Part shown: piece by piece, positions 45,657-57,881 of the stretch
Numbering within the stretch: the stretch's first letter is position 1
How the letters are laid out: every line of letters begins with the position of its first letter
Assembly: GCA_026120185.1 (NCBI GenBank)
Contig: JANUWF010001213.1
Span: 1,054,001 to 1,118,000, forward strand
Length of the DNA stretch: 64,000 nucleotides
Reading direction: 5' to 3'
From: Voacanga thouarsii
Taxonomy: Eukaryota; Streptophyta; Magnoliopsida; Gentianales; Apocynaceae
Made by a program: the position numbers and the translations under genes
The notes under the pieces: generated by a model
What the model was told of the DNA's origin: nothing
The model's database searches: none
The model's input: only the letters and a program-made list of their open reading frames with translations

Positions 45657-47032
45657 ATGACCCGAAAATTCGAAGGCGAAATAGTCGATTTTGACCCTGA
45701 AATTGAGAGGACGTTATCAAAAATTCGCCGGACAATTCAAAGGAACCTGATCGTCGAGATTGATGGTGCTCAACAGAACAATGCTGGGAATAACAGGAGG
45801 GTTATGGATGACTTTGTGAAAGTCGCAATCTCGGGCACAGGCTCGAGTATCACTAGACCTAAGATAGATGCAAACAATTTTGAAATAAAGCCTAACATTA
45901 TCCAAATGGTGCAAAATATAGTGTAATTTGACGGGCTACCTGAAGAGGATCCCAATGCTCACTCAGCTAGTTTTCTTGAGATCCGTGATACTTTCAAGAT
46001 GAATGGTGTTTTTGAAGAGGCCATTAAGTTAAGATTTTTTCCTTTTTCCTTGAGAGATAGAGCTAACTTTCAGTTAAAATCCCTATCTACAGGTTCCATC
46101 ACAACTTGGAATGCCCTAGCTAAAAACTTTTTGGCCAAATATTTTTTCCCAGCTAGACAACCAAATTTAGGAATGAAATCTTCACCTTCTAACAATTAGA
46201 TTCTGAGCCCTTATATGAATATTGGGAGAGATTTAAGGAGATGTTATGAAAATGCCCACACCACGGATTTGAGTTGGGAATGCAAATGCTTATCTTCTTA
46301 AATGGCCTCACGTTCGCAACACGGCAAGTGGTGGACTCTTCTGCAGGGGGTTCCATCAATCATAAGACCCCAGAACAAGTATTTGAGCTTATTGAAAATT
46401 TGGCTTCTAATAACTATTCTTGGGGAAGTGCAAGGTCAAAAGCTCGTGTGCAAGGAGTGCACAAAGTGGATGCTGTGGCAGCATTAGAGGCTAAGGTGGA
46501 CGCCTTAACTTAAAAGATGGAACAGATGGTAATGCCTCAAGGCCAGGTTTTAAACATCAATTGTGATTTCTGTGGAGAAGGACACCCCAATCATGAATGC
46601 CAAAATATGGGGTCACTCCAAGAAACGTCGGAACAAGCGGCCTTTGCAAGTAATATCCGGCCAGGTAACAACCCTTATAGCTCTACCTATAATCCTGGTT
46701 GGCGAAATCACCCTAATTTCTCTTGGAGCAATGGGAATCACCATAGGCAGGGTTCTTTCAATTTTGGCAAAAATCAAAGGAACCAAAACCCCATGACCAA
46801 CACTGCAGCACCTCCAAAATCATCATTGGAAGAGTTGATTGGCCAATTGGTAAGTACCACAGAAACCAAGTTCCAAGGAGTTGATGTAACGACAAGGAAC
46901 TTAGAGGCTTCCATGCGTAATTTGGAGAACCAAATTGGTCAATTAGCAAAACTCTTGGGAGATCATCAAGCGGGGCCATTACTAGGGAATACTGAGGAAA
47001 ATCCACGGGATCACAACCGTGGGAAACATTGA
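45657..47032 (+). pseudogene. Athila-type Gag of element C
   Basis: From MTRKFEGEIVDFDPEIERTL: the capsid core is FDGLPEEDPNAHSASFLEI, FKMNGVFEEAIKLRFFPF, SLRDRANFQLKSLSTGSITTW and FLAKYFFPARQ. Then come LNGLTFATRQVVDSSAGGS and a single knuckle CDFCGEGHPNHEC (C-x2-C-x3-H-x4-C) near 46565. The Athila hallmark YNPGWRNHPNFSW (about 46690) and the tail LEELIGQLVSTTETKFQGV through NLENQIGQLAKLL follow. Stops lie at 45924, 46197 and 46511, with one frameshift around 46200-46270. Otherwise it is well preserved, about 455 codons. Gag would assemble particles; the element needs pol in trans. Confidence 0.9.
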
Positions 47033-48100
47033 AGCAGTCTTACTTTCCTTTACTTTCAGTTTTTGCGATTGAGACAATTTTGTTATTTTTTTTTGTCATT
47101 TTGATTAATTAATTAGAGTGCATTATTTAGCATTATTGTATGTTTTGCATTTTTGATTAAAAAAGAACATGGAGAACTGGACAGAACCGAGCCGGTGCCG
47201 GCTCTAAGAGCTCTGACCGGCGCCAGTTCTTGTCGGGTGGAGCATAATTTAAGGGCCATTTTAGCCACTTTTCATTCAAAATCTCCATTCTCATTCTCAA
47301 TTTCTCTCAAGCCCGTGCCGGCTTCACATTCCTCACTTCCCAAAAATTTGATTTTGCAACTCCTAAACACTTCTATAACGTTTATTAACTTCTCTTTTGA
47401 TGATCCTATGGATTAAAACTCTCAAAATCTTCAATTTTTCATAACACCATCACATTCAATCCACCAGTAAGGAGTTTAGATTTTTACAAAAAGCTTGCAT
47501 CTTTTGCTTGCCCATGTATACAAGAGCATAAAGGTATGATTTTTATTTCATTCCTACGGTTAAAATGATGGATATAATTTTTTCTAATTTTAGGGACACT
47601 TTTAGCCGAAAATTGGGATTGTGTATGCTATAATTGAATTGTGCATTACTCCTTGAGCTTCATGAGTTGGACTAGATTAGGAGTAAATGGTTCTTTGATA
47701 CTTAACTTATGTACATGATCATTTGAGACTTCATGCATATAGCTATGGCTAGAATTATGGCTATAGGTGATACTTGAATATATGGAACCAGCATTATTGA
47801 TCACATGATACCATGATACTGCCTTCATTCACATGATCATGTTTACTAGCATGCTTTGAGGATATTAACAAATTTATGCTTTACAGTGAATTGTACATGT
47901 ACTTTTTATATTGATTAAAGATGATTGATTGAATTAGTTGTGGGAAGGGATATATTGAAGGAGTTTAGGTTTTGTGGATTGTGAGATTGGTTGAGGGTTG
48001 TGTGGGATTTGAGGAATATCTGTGCAGGGGTAGCAATCTTGTTTCAGTCTTTGAGCTTACTTGTTCTCTCTTCCTATTCCCCTATTCCTTACTTGATGTC
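47033..48100 (+). other. Noncoding segment between gag and ORF2 of C
   Basis: Contains a GC-rich patch (47188-47330: GAGCCGGTGCCGGC, ACCGGCGCCAG, CCCGTGCCGGC) like those in the LTRs. It also holds an intron-like pair: AAAG|GTATGATTTTTA (donor at 47533) and CTTGTTTCAG|TC (acceptor at about 48045). No coding. Splicing here could make an ORF2 messenger, as reported for env-like genes of some plant retrotransposons. This is inference only. Confidence 0.35.
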
Positions 48101-49314
48101 ATGTCTAGAGCGAGGGGTCAGTCTTCTAAAAGGGCTAGAACTTCCTTTTCCTCAGCACCTTCATCTGTTGATCATTTGTCCCTAAGACCTACTAAGTTTA
48201 TAGATGCATCTTATTAGGAATGGTATAGTAAGAGATCCTCTAATAAGATTATTGTCGAGTGTACTTTCTCACCCACCTTAGACCGTGCACTCAAATTGGG
48301 AATAATGTTTAGACGGCTAGGATGGGGGTCGATACTACAATTGAAAGGGAAGTATTGTCCCGTGCTTATTAAGGAATTCTATGTTCATATGGCGGATAAG
48401 GGCAATAAACATCTTCCCCATATTGAAACAAGAGTGAAAGGAATTCCTATTATCATCACTCAAAACTAATTAGCTAACCTCTTCTAGGTTTTTGACAATG
48501 ATACTTGACAAGGGATTGCTGTGAATAATCAAAAGATTCTTTCTGACCCGAATTGGGATGTTAGAGGAACTAGAGCTACCCTAGGCTTACATAAGCATAA
48601 TGCCTTCCAACCTAATAGCTTCTATTCCAATAATGATTTGGCAGCCAACTTTCAAGCTCTAGTCTACATGTTTGGGTTCAATGTTATACCCCGTGCTAGT
48701 GGTTTCAATGAGACTAGATTGATTGACACTTATATTTTGCATCGGATGATGAACACATTATCTATCCCTCTTGCCCCCTTGATCATCCAATCTATTAAGG
48801 AGGTTGTTCATCACCGTGTCTCTACAAAAGCCTTTGTTTTTCTTTGGTTATAATGAAAATTCTAAAAGACTTTGGGGTGAGTCTTGAGGGAGAACTCATG
48901 GAGGATACCACTAAGCACGATATGGTCATTGAACAAACTCTTATAAGTTGCGGGTACAAATACAACCAAGAGTTGAAAAAGTGGCTAACTCCCTTCGAGG
49001 TCAGACATCCCGGGCAGGTAAGGCCACCCACAATGGAGGAGGAGCACCCACCACCACCAGCACGTGCACGGGCTAGCAGTTCTCACTCTCACTCCCGGAC
49101 TGACTTTGAGACTACCGTGCTGGGGCGACTCGATCAGCAAATGGCAGTACTCTTACGCTTGCAAGGTACTATGGAGGACATGGCAAGACGGCAAGCTACT
49201 GTGGAGCAGCAGTTAGCCAAGTTGAGGCAGCATTCTTCTGGGCCACATGGTGGTGCGGGTACCTCTATACCAGTTGAGAATGATGAGGATGATGATGATC
49301 ATAAGGAGGACTGA
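48101..49314 (+). pseudogene. ORF2 of element C (possibly the 'putative plant transposon protein' type)
   Basis: Starts MSRARGQSSKRARTSFSSAPS (basic, Ser-rich). The central domain has IMFRRLGWGSILQLKGKYC, VLIKEFYVHMADKGN, LVYMFGFNVIPRASGFNETRL and LIDTYILHRMMNTLSIPL. After a frameshift at about 48843, ILKDFGVSLEGELMEDTTK, a Pro-rich linker, a likely coiled coil (FETTVLGRLDQQMAVLLRLQ, MARRQATVEQQLAKLRQ) and an acidic tail follow. The central part reminds me of the plant transposon protein domain often found in Athila elements. That is a recollection of pattern, not a search. Stops at 48215 and around 48468-48510. Role unknown; no membrane segment typical of env was seen. Confidence 0.6.
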
Positions 49315-51129
49315 TGATTTTTCTCGAGCACTCTTGTTTTTATTTTCTCTTTTTTTTGTTTTTTTTAGTTAGTTTTTGTTTTTTTTTCTTCGTGTACTCT
49401 TTCTTTCTTTTTGCTTTATTTTCCTTTCTAGTTTTTATGCTTTGGTGTGTTTTCTTTTGTTTTTCCCTTTTTAGGTACTTTGCCAATGCCTCATTCTTCA
49501 AGCATTCAGATCTTGTACGACACAATACCAAATGAATGGAAGTTTGTTTCTCTTATCTCTTCTCCTTTATATTTTTGGTCCCATGGTATTGTTGTTATTG
49601 TTATATTTATTTGGCCATTGAGAACAATGTCCAGTTTAAGTGTGGGGGAGTGATTTGATTGACAAGTCTTCTATACATATACTTTAACCTTCTTGGGAGC
49701 AAATTTTGAGCAAAAATTTTTCAAAATTTTCTGATTTTCTGGAGATTACAAGCTATATTTTTAATGCATGTCTTTATGATGGATTATAGAGCATACGTTC
49801 TAGATCATTTATGACTTATGCATGACTTTTTGCACTCACTTGGACAAATTAGTTCTTGATCAAATACTTTACATTATTCTTAAACCTTGTTTTTCTACTA
49901 AAATTCATAGAGCATTCTAGAACTTACTTGAATATCTCTTGAGGCGAAATAAGAAAGACAATCATGATTTAACTTAGGGATGACGGTAATAGGCCTTCTT
50001 TGGATAGTTTGAGATTTTCAAGCCTACCTATTGTTATATTATCCCTAGTGCCTATTTTGAGACTAAATTGTTGATTTCTTTCATTAAAACCCATCACAAT
50101 ATTTTGTCCATTGCTTGTGCTGAGAGTTTGAATAATTTTCCAATTCTTTATGCTCTTGATGGATGAAAGTATATATATGAGAATGTTGAGGAAGAATGTT
50201 GGGGAAAAAGATCATGACTTGTTACTTTCAGTCATGGATCAATAACAAGTTGAGCTGAAAATAAAAAAAAAAAGAAAGAGAGGAAAGAGAAAAGAGAGAA
50301 TGAAAACAAGAAAAGAAAAGAAGAGTAGCAGTAAGTGAGGGAAGAAAGCAAAAAGTTGCTAGAAAGAATGAAAGAAGAGAAGCGAAAAACCAAACAACAG
50401 CAGTAGTGAAAGAAAAGATTTATTGAATAGAGTGAAGAAAGAAAAAAAATCACAAAAGGGAATGGTGATTGAACTGACAAAGTTAAAGTTCATATAAAGT
50501 ACTTGACACCATTTTTGGAAATTTGAGTGATCTTGTGAAAGAAATAGAAAAGAGTTGATGAAAAGAAGAGTTGAAAGAAGAAAAAGAGAAAAAAATGCAG
50601 GATTTGCTTGAGTGGAGTTGTAATTGCTATATAAGGTTATGGTGATGGATTTTTGGAATAGAAGAGCAAGAAGAGTTGGAAATTATTGATTCATTTGTTT
50701 ATCCTTTTATTGCTAACGCTCAGTTTTTCTTTGACGTTTGATTCTCCTATATCCTTCGTTTGATAAGCTACATTACAAGCCTTTAGCCTTACATTACAAG
50801 CTTAAAAGTCCTACTAGATTTAAATAGAATCATGATATGTCTCGAATTAGTAGAGAGAGTGTATGAAAAGTAAGCATATGGAATGCATATTTTTTTAAAC
50901 TAAATTCTTTCCAATGGTTGGAGAATAGTGTGAAGTATTGTGATGGTTCTACTGAGTCATTTATCACTAACATAAGTCTTGCATTGGTTGTGAAAGATGT
51001 AGTAGTCATGTGTTTTATATTCTCGAATGAAGAAAGCATTGAAGATATTGTTTTGAAATTAGTTGAGTAATTTTTTAAACATTGTGTTTGCCTACTTGTT
51101 CTTGATACTTTGCTTGAGGACAAGCAAAG
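49315..51129 (+). other. Noncoding 3' part of element C
   Basis: T-rich first (49320-49480), then the motif CCAGTTTAAGTGTGGGGGAG at 49631-49650. A strongly purine-rich sense strand occupies 50250-50620, followed by AT-rich sequence. Frames here (poly-Phe on plus, Lys-rich on minus) reflect composition only. Confidence 0.6.
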
Positions 51130-51148
51130 AGCTAAGTGTGGGGGAATA
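51130..51148 (+). other. Polypurine tract of C
   Basis: AGCTAAGTGTGGGGGAATA, after TTGAGGACAAGCAAAG, directly before the 3' LTR. Confidence 0.8.
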
Positions 51149-52591
51149 TGATATAGGCTAAATTAGTCATATTTTTCTTAGTTATTTGAGATTCATTTGT
51201 GATACATTTTGTTCAATAACTAGTCCTATTCCTTCATATTCAAGATTTTATTCTTGGAAAGATATTTTGTTCTTTATTTTAGATTTTTAGGGTAAAACGA
51301 AACAAAAACATTGCAGAACAGAGGAGAAGCAGCACTGACTAGGACCCTAGAACCGGCGCCGGCCATGCATTGTTGAAACGAACTTCGAAGTGACGGAAAA
51401 ATTGTTGAAACAGAGTAGAATAGAACCAAGGCGGCGCCGGCTGTGAAGCTGGAACCAGCGCCGACTGCATTCTGAAACACATTATGCAAAATTCAAAGAA
51501 AAATCGGCGAACGAGTGGAGGAACAGAACACAACCGGCGCCGGCTTCGAGAGCCAAGGCGGCGCCGACTGTGCCTTGAAGCCAAGGCGGTGCTTGATTTT
51601 TTCTACGAGATTTTTGATAATATGAGGAGTTTTAGTATCTTCCAACTTCTACTCGGCCAATAACTTTGTACCTATGAATTTAGGCACTTCCTAAGCCTAT
51701 AAATAGGTGAAAAACACAAGGGAAAAGGGGAGAATTCATTGATCATCATAGAAAATTACTTAATCAAGGGAGGAATTCTTCAAGTTCAAAGAGGGTGTGC
51801 AAGAAGGTCTTCAAAGGAAGAAAAATGAGGATTATCTATGAGTGCTTTCTTTTACTTTGTTTTCTTTTTCTTGAACAATGATATTTTGAGGTATTTGATC
51901 TTTTGATTAAATGATTGTTCTTATTGGTATTCAATTACTTGGGCGTATTACGAGATTAATTGGTTGTTTCTTTTTATTAACTTGCTAGACCAAAGAGGTT
52001 GATGGTAGCTGTAATTGATTAATTTCATGTTTATTGGCTGTTAACTTGTTAGACCAAAGAGGTTAATTGCTGAGGATTGAGTAATTGAAGATTAATTAAT
52101 GTTTGCCAGACCAAGGATTCATTGATTAATTTCATATTTTAAATTTGCCAGACCAAGAAAATTTAATTAAGGATTGTGTTTAATGCATCTTTTGGATGAA
52201 TTAGTTGAGACAGACCAAGTGATGCTAATTTACCTTTATTCTTCATGGTGCCAAGAGAAGAATTAGTTATGATAATGGTTGAGTTCTTTAAGATCATGGT
52301 TGTCTAAACAATGGTTTGAGTTACATATTTCTCCATCATTGACATGTACATATTTTTATTTTATTTTCCTTTTTACTTGTTTTTCACTTTATCGAGTCAG
52401 TTAAATAATGAAAGAAAGGTGATTAATGTCTACTTGTTCCTGGAGGATCGACACTCGTTTGAACCTTATGCTCGGTTAATGATGAGTACGCTTGCTCATA
52501 TGTGTGATTTAGGTTGAGCGTTTTAATTTAAACTTAATTGGGAATGTGTTTAGTTTTTGTATGATTTTTATGCCCAAGTCCGAACACATTA
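51149..52591 (+). repeat. 3' LTR of element C
   Basis: Matches 43877-45372 with scattered changes and a deletion near 51880 (the ATATGTTAATTATTT... segment of the 5' copy is missing). It ends CATTA where the 5' copy ends CATCA. Confidence 0.92.
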
Positions 52592-52596
52592 GCCAA

Positions 52597-52945
52597 TTAA
52601 ACTAGTAAAAGTAAAGAAGATATTATGTTGGGAAAGATTAGTTAAAGAGTTGTTTTATGAATCCAGAAATATTCCTTGCTTGCAATTATTCTCCATGTCA
52701 TGTTAATTTGCATATATAAATGCCCTTATATATTTGTGCTATATGCTTGCTTATTTAGAAATAATAAATTACATGATTAATTAGAATATATTTAATTTGT
52801 TAGCATATTTATTTTAAATATATATATATATATATATATCATACTATATTATGGCCTACTTATTAATTACTATATATAGGTGGCCTAATAATATTTTTAC
52901 AACTTATCTTTGGGGTGGCCCATATTAATTATTAAAAATATTAGA

Positions 52946-52988
<43 letters not shown>

Positions 52989-53062
52989 TTCTTTTCTAAA
53001 GCTAGGTGGCCTCTTTTTTTTTTTTTTTTTAATGATTTTAGGTGAGTCATCCATGTGGTGGC
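52597..53062 (+). repeat. Continuation of Gypsy2 3' LTR
   Basis: Contiguous with 43823-43871 once element C and one GCCAA are removed. AT-rich, with (TA)n at about 52817-52839 and (TTA)n at 52949-52987. No coding; where the LTR stops is not visible. Confidence 0.45.
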
Positions 53063-53286
53063 TCTCCCTAATTATTCTTCAATTATTAGGATTATACGAA
53101 AGGATGTGCTGTGACTTGGTATTTCATCCCATACATCTGAAGGGTGAACACCACTACCAAACATGCTGATTCTGCCATATCTATCCGGGCCAACAACTTG
53201 AGAGAATATATCATTTGGCCCAAATATATCTTCTGAGCTAAGAGGGAGCTGTGTAGTTCTTTCATCCATTTCATTCTGTTGAAAGG
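53063..53286 (-). pseudogene. Transposase-like exon (possibly Ptta/En/Spm type)
   Basis: The minus strand reads NEMDERTTQLPLSSEDIF, GPNDIFSQVVGPDRYGRISM, FGSGVHPSDVW and then a stop at 53072. The GPDRYGRI...GSGV pattern recalls the plant En/Spm-type transposase (Transposase_24-like) region. The preceding sequence TTCTCCTTTCAACAG|AATG looks like a 3' splice site, so this could be a last exon. Its upstream exon was not identified. Either a transposon remnant or a captured fragment. Confidence 0.45.
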
Positions 53287-53489
53287 AGAACAAATGAACC
53301 AGATATTAAGCATAAAACATAAGGACAATAATAATAGAAAGTCAATTTAGGACTTCGACAATCAAATAAAAAAATGAAAAATTCTTATGTTCAAGAAAAA
53401 CTAATGGATGGTAAATCAAATACATAACTGTAATCATCAAAAAGAGAAGGAAAAAAAAAAAAAATAACTGTCAAGGTACATCTTAAAGG
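53287..53489. other. Short noncoding stretch before S2
   Basis: AT-rich. It contains ATGGATGGTAAATCAAATACAT at about 53403-53424, which recurs at 58506-58527 on the other side of S2. Ends with target copy AAAGG (53485-53489). Confidence 0.4.
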
Positions 53490-56400
53490 TGTGAAACCCC
53501 AGTCAAAACCAGTCTTGGAGTAAGGGGTTTGTGATGCATATAATATTTTATTGCATGTTTAAATATATTTTTATATGATTTTCTGTGTTTTGGATTTGAG
53601 ATTTATTGTCTTGAAGGCTTGGTTGTGGGTATTGCTTGAGAAGGGCAAAATGGTAATTTTGCTTGAGGTAGAAAAAGGGAGATAGCTTGAGGATTGAATA
53701 GAAAATATTTTTTTTAGAGGGGAAATAAGAACAAGAGTTGTTATGGTGTAGTGGTTAGAGCCTTAGAATTAGTTCTTGAGGTCTTGGGTTCAAATTCCAT
53801 CATAGGAGCCTTAGCTTGATTAAATTTTATTTTTGCTTGGGAAGTAATAATTTCGGCTTTATGTGCTTGGAGTAGGGTAGAGAAGTTGTCCTAAGAGAGA
53901 CATGTTAGGAGTATCCTCATTCTACTCTTTTGCCCTGCACGAATTTCCTAAGGGGAATTCATTTCCCTTTGATCTTTGATTTTCCTTATTTCTCAACTCA
54001 TTAGTTTGATCAAGTTGTTCTAGCTATTTCCTTTCCAGAAATTTCAGTAAAGTACTGTGATTTTGTAGGATCTAAATGTCTTAGTGAAAGGCATCTTATG
54101 GTCTAAAAATGTGGAAGAGTTGTGGGAGATTCCAAGAGGATAAATCCCTCTAGTGAACTTGCTAAAAATTCACTCTAGCTAGGTTCATTTCCCTTCATGC
54201 ATAGAACTGAAATTTTCTAGCTTTGTGTGCCTTCAAGGTGTCGAAATTCTTAACCATTATTCCCTCCCAAATACTGCCAGAAAAAGGCCCTTTTGTTCAG
54301 CCTAGAATCTGGATTTTTTTGGCTATTTTCGGACTGCACAAAAGTGGTGCAAAACCAGAAAAATTCATATGCAAATCGCAGCTTTGGAGATCCAAAACCA
54401 AGCTGTTTTCTTTCAGATTTTGTTCAGCACCTTAGCCATGTTTTTCCTCCATGAAGAAGGCTGGAAACCAGCCTTGAAATCCCCTAAAATTCCCCTTCAA
54501 AATCTCTACAAGCTGGCTGGAAAATGGTAGTCGAAAAACTGTCCAGGAATTCCAGCCTAGCGAAAATCCTGTGCAGTCTAACTATCCAGCTTTGTTTCCT
54601 AATTCTCTCCCAACCGAAACCCCATCCTTGTTCTACATAAACTTCCCTTAAACCTTCAGTAACTGAGCTCCATTATCTCCCTTAAGCTTCTGCATGAAAT
54701 TCAGACATGGCTGCCCGAAAATCTCTCCAACAAATCCCTACAATCATGCTTGATTGATTACCAAAATTCTAGCCACATTGGGTTAGAAACCTTCCATAAA
54801 GTATCCCTCAAATAACCAGACTTTTCTTCACCATTATGCTCCTTGTTTTCGGCCACCATAAGCCTCCTTAAACTAGCTTTCAATCAACCGAAATACTGCT
54901 CAAAACAGTCGGCCATGGCAGACTTCCAAAGCTCTCCAATAATCAAGATATTCTTGAATATTTAGTTTTCAAATTTGCTTCCTAAAAATATTCTTCAAGG
55001 ATTTTAACAACTTGCCTTTCATTTTCCTTTCCAAACCAGAGAGCCATCTTCCTAAACCCTACAGAAAATTCGGCAGCCCTAGTTCTCACAGAATTTCGGC
55101 AGCTGCAAAACAAAATCTCTCAAATCCCTTCAACCTTCAAGAACACACACAACACATTAAGAACACCTACTCATTCCTTTCACCTAATACCCCTCCAAAC
55201 CACTTCAAACATTCTCTAAAATTTCCAAATTTAACCTACTCACTGCCATGAGTCCATCAACACCATTCTTAACATCAAACACCACAAACAAACTTGCTAG
55301 TTTGGATAAAAAACCAGAAAATTCTGTGAAGGTTCAAGAACACCTTTAAGGTAGGTTTGTTCTAACAACTTCATCTTTTCCAATCTTGATCTCTAGTGAA
55401 ATATATATGAATAAACATGCTAATAGTCCCTCTCTCTCTCTCTCATGGCCGAAACTCTCTTCTCTTGGCCGGATGGCTTTTTCACCCATGGCCATGCTTT
55501 CTCCATCTTCCTTGGACGAAGCTAGGCATCTAGGAGTTAAGATCCATTCTAAACTCCTTCAAGGTATTCCTCAACCAAGTAAGTCCCTTCAATCTTTCTT
55601 TTAAATTCTAGATTCATGTCTCTAGGATGATGTTGATAGTATATGGATTGTGATAGGATTTGAGTATGTATTGTTGAGATTGAAGCATGAACATATGTAT
55701 GATTGTGAAGGAGATGGGATTTATGCATGGGAGGATTATCTTGGTTGATTGAATGATGATTTGGGGTTTGATGCATGTTTCCATGTCATAGGTAGTATTT
55801 GTGATGAAGTGTGCTAGAGATTATATCACCTTTGGTGAATAAGATTTATATTTATGTTAGATTATTGAAGCCATGATCATATTTATGCTAGTAGAGGTTA
55901 GATTATGTCTTGATAAATTTAGATCTATGCTTATATGCATGATTTGGATGATTTGATGAATTGAAGGATTGTATATGTTCTTGATTGTGGTTAGCCATAG
56001 AAATTTGATCATGATCTAGTTGTCCCTAAGCTAATTTTTATTTCATTTTATTTCATGAATAAAATATTTAATAATATACTTTTACTAGTAATTTCGAAAA
56101 ACCCTAGGAAGGGTAGATCTGAATTATTATATATAATAAAGATATTTTGTCAAATAAATAATAGATTTTCCTAGAAAAATAATATATATATATATATATT
56201 ACTTAAAATAATGAAATCAAATAAAGCCTTTTATGGAAATAATTATAATTAGTAAAATATTTATTACTAAAAGTTTAATTATTATCTTTTAATCAAAACC
56301 CATTAAGAATTTATTTATTATTGTTCAAGCAAGACTCATTAAATTTATTTTCAACTAATTTTAGCTATCAATTATTTTCTAACCACTAAATTATTAATAA

Positions 56401-57695
56401 ATCATTATTTTATTTAATACTACCTAGGACTCTTGATCAATAAACTCTAAATTTTTCTTAGCAAGATTTAAACTTTCAACTTATTAGAATTTATTTCCCA
56501 AACCATTAATTATTTTAAAAATCAAATTAGGCTCAACTTATAAACCTATTTATTTATTGTTTGGCCTTAGGGCTTGGGACACTAGGATCATGATAGTAGT
56601 AAGTTGAGTTGATTTAAAATTGAGGAAGTGGATTGTGGCTTAAAATTGATTGTGATTTGTATTTGCCCATGCAGGGTTAGGTCAGCTGTTGGAGACCTTT
56701 TATTGTGAGCAAGAATCAGGTAAGTTACTGCATAAAACCTGATTGATGTGAAATGTTTGTTATGGCAAGCCAAATGTAGAGTGTATGGATAGTCATTTAT
56801 GTAAAGGCAATTGAGGGTTGAATTCTTTCTTATTTCAAACAATTGAATTATTTAAAGATCAATGAGCAGATTTAATCAAACTTAAAACTCTTTCTAAAAC
56901 TGATTTTGACAAAGACTTTGGAAACCCTTAAATTGCCATTTTCATGTGGAATAGTGTTTTGTTCATTTTATCCCAAGTGGGAAATGTCGTTGAGTACTCA
57001 ATAAGGGTGGACTACTAGGGCTAGTCTTTGAGGGGTTAAGGTAAGTCTCTTAGTAGGTGGCCACCTTTGAGGGGTGAGTCCTTTCCCGGATGAGACGTCA
57101 GTCCAGTAGGTCGTGCTGGTTCGAGCTAGCAGTGTTCTTTTCAGTCAAGTGACTGTGTTTTGCCGGAATGGACACCCGGTTGTTGTTTGGGTATAGAGAA
57201 GGAGGAGTATCTTGCCCAGTAGGCCGATCACCTACTTTTGTCAGTCTGCACAAAGTGTGGCATTCTGACCGGTAGTATGCACAAAGTGTGGCATGCTGAC
57301 CATGCGGTTATGGGGCCCAACGTGTGGTAACCCATAACCATTTCTTTTGAGTGGTTGATTTTATTGATTATTTATGGTTGGAAAAGCCAAAACACCACTC
57401 TTTCTTTTGACTAATGTTTATTGCTTGCCAGTGATCTCTTATAAAGAATTTTATACTTTGCATTCGCGAACTGTTTTCTCCCGACACTTAAGCACACACG
57501 GACTTACTGAGATTTCTGTCTCACCACCATTTTTACCATGATTTCAGATCGATCCTATTGTGGGGATGAGTAGCTAGATATTGCCTGCTTTGGGAGAATT
57601 TTCTGATGATTTATTTTGTGTAATGTTTGGGGGAGATGAGAGCGGATGAATTTTATTATGAATTTGTTTTGGGTATTCTTAGATTGATTTCTTGG

Positions 57696-57729
<34 letters not shown>

Positions 57730-57876
57730 TTATTTTTTTTGGATGTAATAAATTTTAAGTTCAAGTACCATTTTTATTCCACTATTTTATTTGTGTGACC
57801 TAGTTATAAAGACCCCTTGTCCTTTGGACGGGGCGATATCCCCGGCCCTGGCGGGCCAAGGTAGCGGGGTGTTACA
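53490..57876 (+). mobile_element. Solo giant LTR S2 (4387 bp)
   Basis: Starts TGTGAAACCCC, ends GCGGGGTGTTACA, flanked by a perfect 5-bp duplication AAAGG (53485-53489, 57877-57881). Colinear with S1 over its whole length. It keeps an internal AT-rich block (about 56125-56755) that S1 lacks. No coding. Together with S1 it shows a family whose LTR alone is about 4 kb, represented here only by solo copies. (ATT)n at 57699-57728, (TC)n near 55428-55444. Confidence 0.9.
53744..53798 (+). repeat. tRNA-like A and B box pair inside S2
   Basis: TGGTGTAGTGGTTAGAGCC (53744) and GGGTTCAAATTCC (53786-53798). The B box is close to consensus here. Same position as in S1. Confidence 0.5.
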
Positions 57877-57881
57877 AAAGG

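Larger units (their letters stand above)
43877..52591 (+). mobile_element. Athila-like non-autonomous LTR retrotransposon C
   Basis: LTRs at 43877-45372 (TGATAGGGG...CATCA) and 51149-52591 (TGATATAGG...CATTA), with a perfect 5-bp duplication GCCAA (43872-43876, 52592-52596). Order: tRNA-Asp primer site, gag (45657-47032), noncoding leader, ORF2 (48101-49314), internal polypurine motif, purine-rich region, polypurine tract. Gag ends at a stop after NPRDHNRGKH, near where Athila polyproteins run on into the protease. Protease, RT and integrase are absent. 8715 bp; the fullest of the three related elements. Confidence 0.92.

Noticed and set aside
49314..49535. Phe-rich membrane-like frame downstream of ORF2
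   Set aside because: T-rich noncoding sequence; B has T-rich sequence at the same place without a conserved frame.
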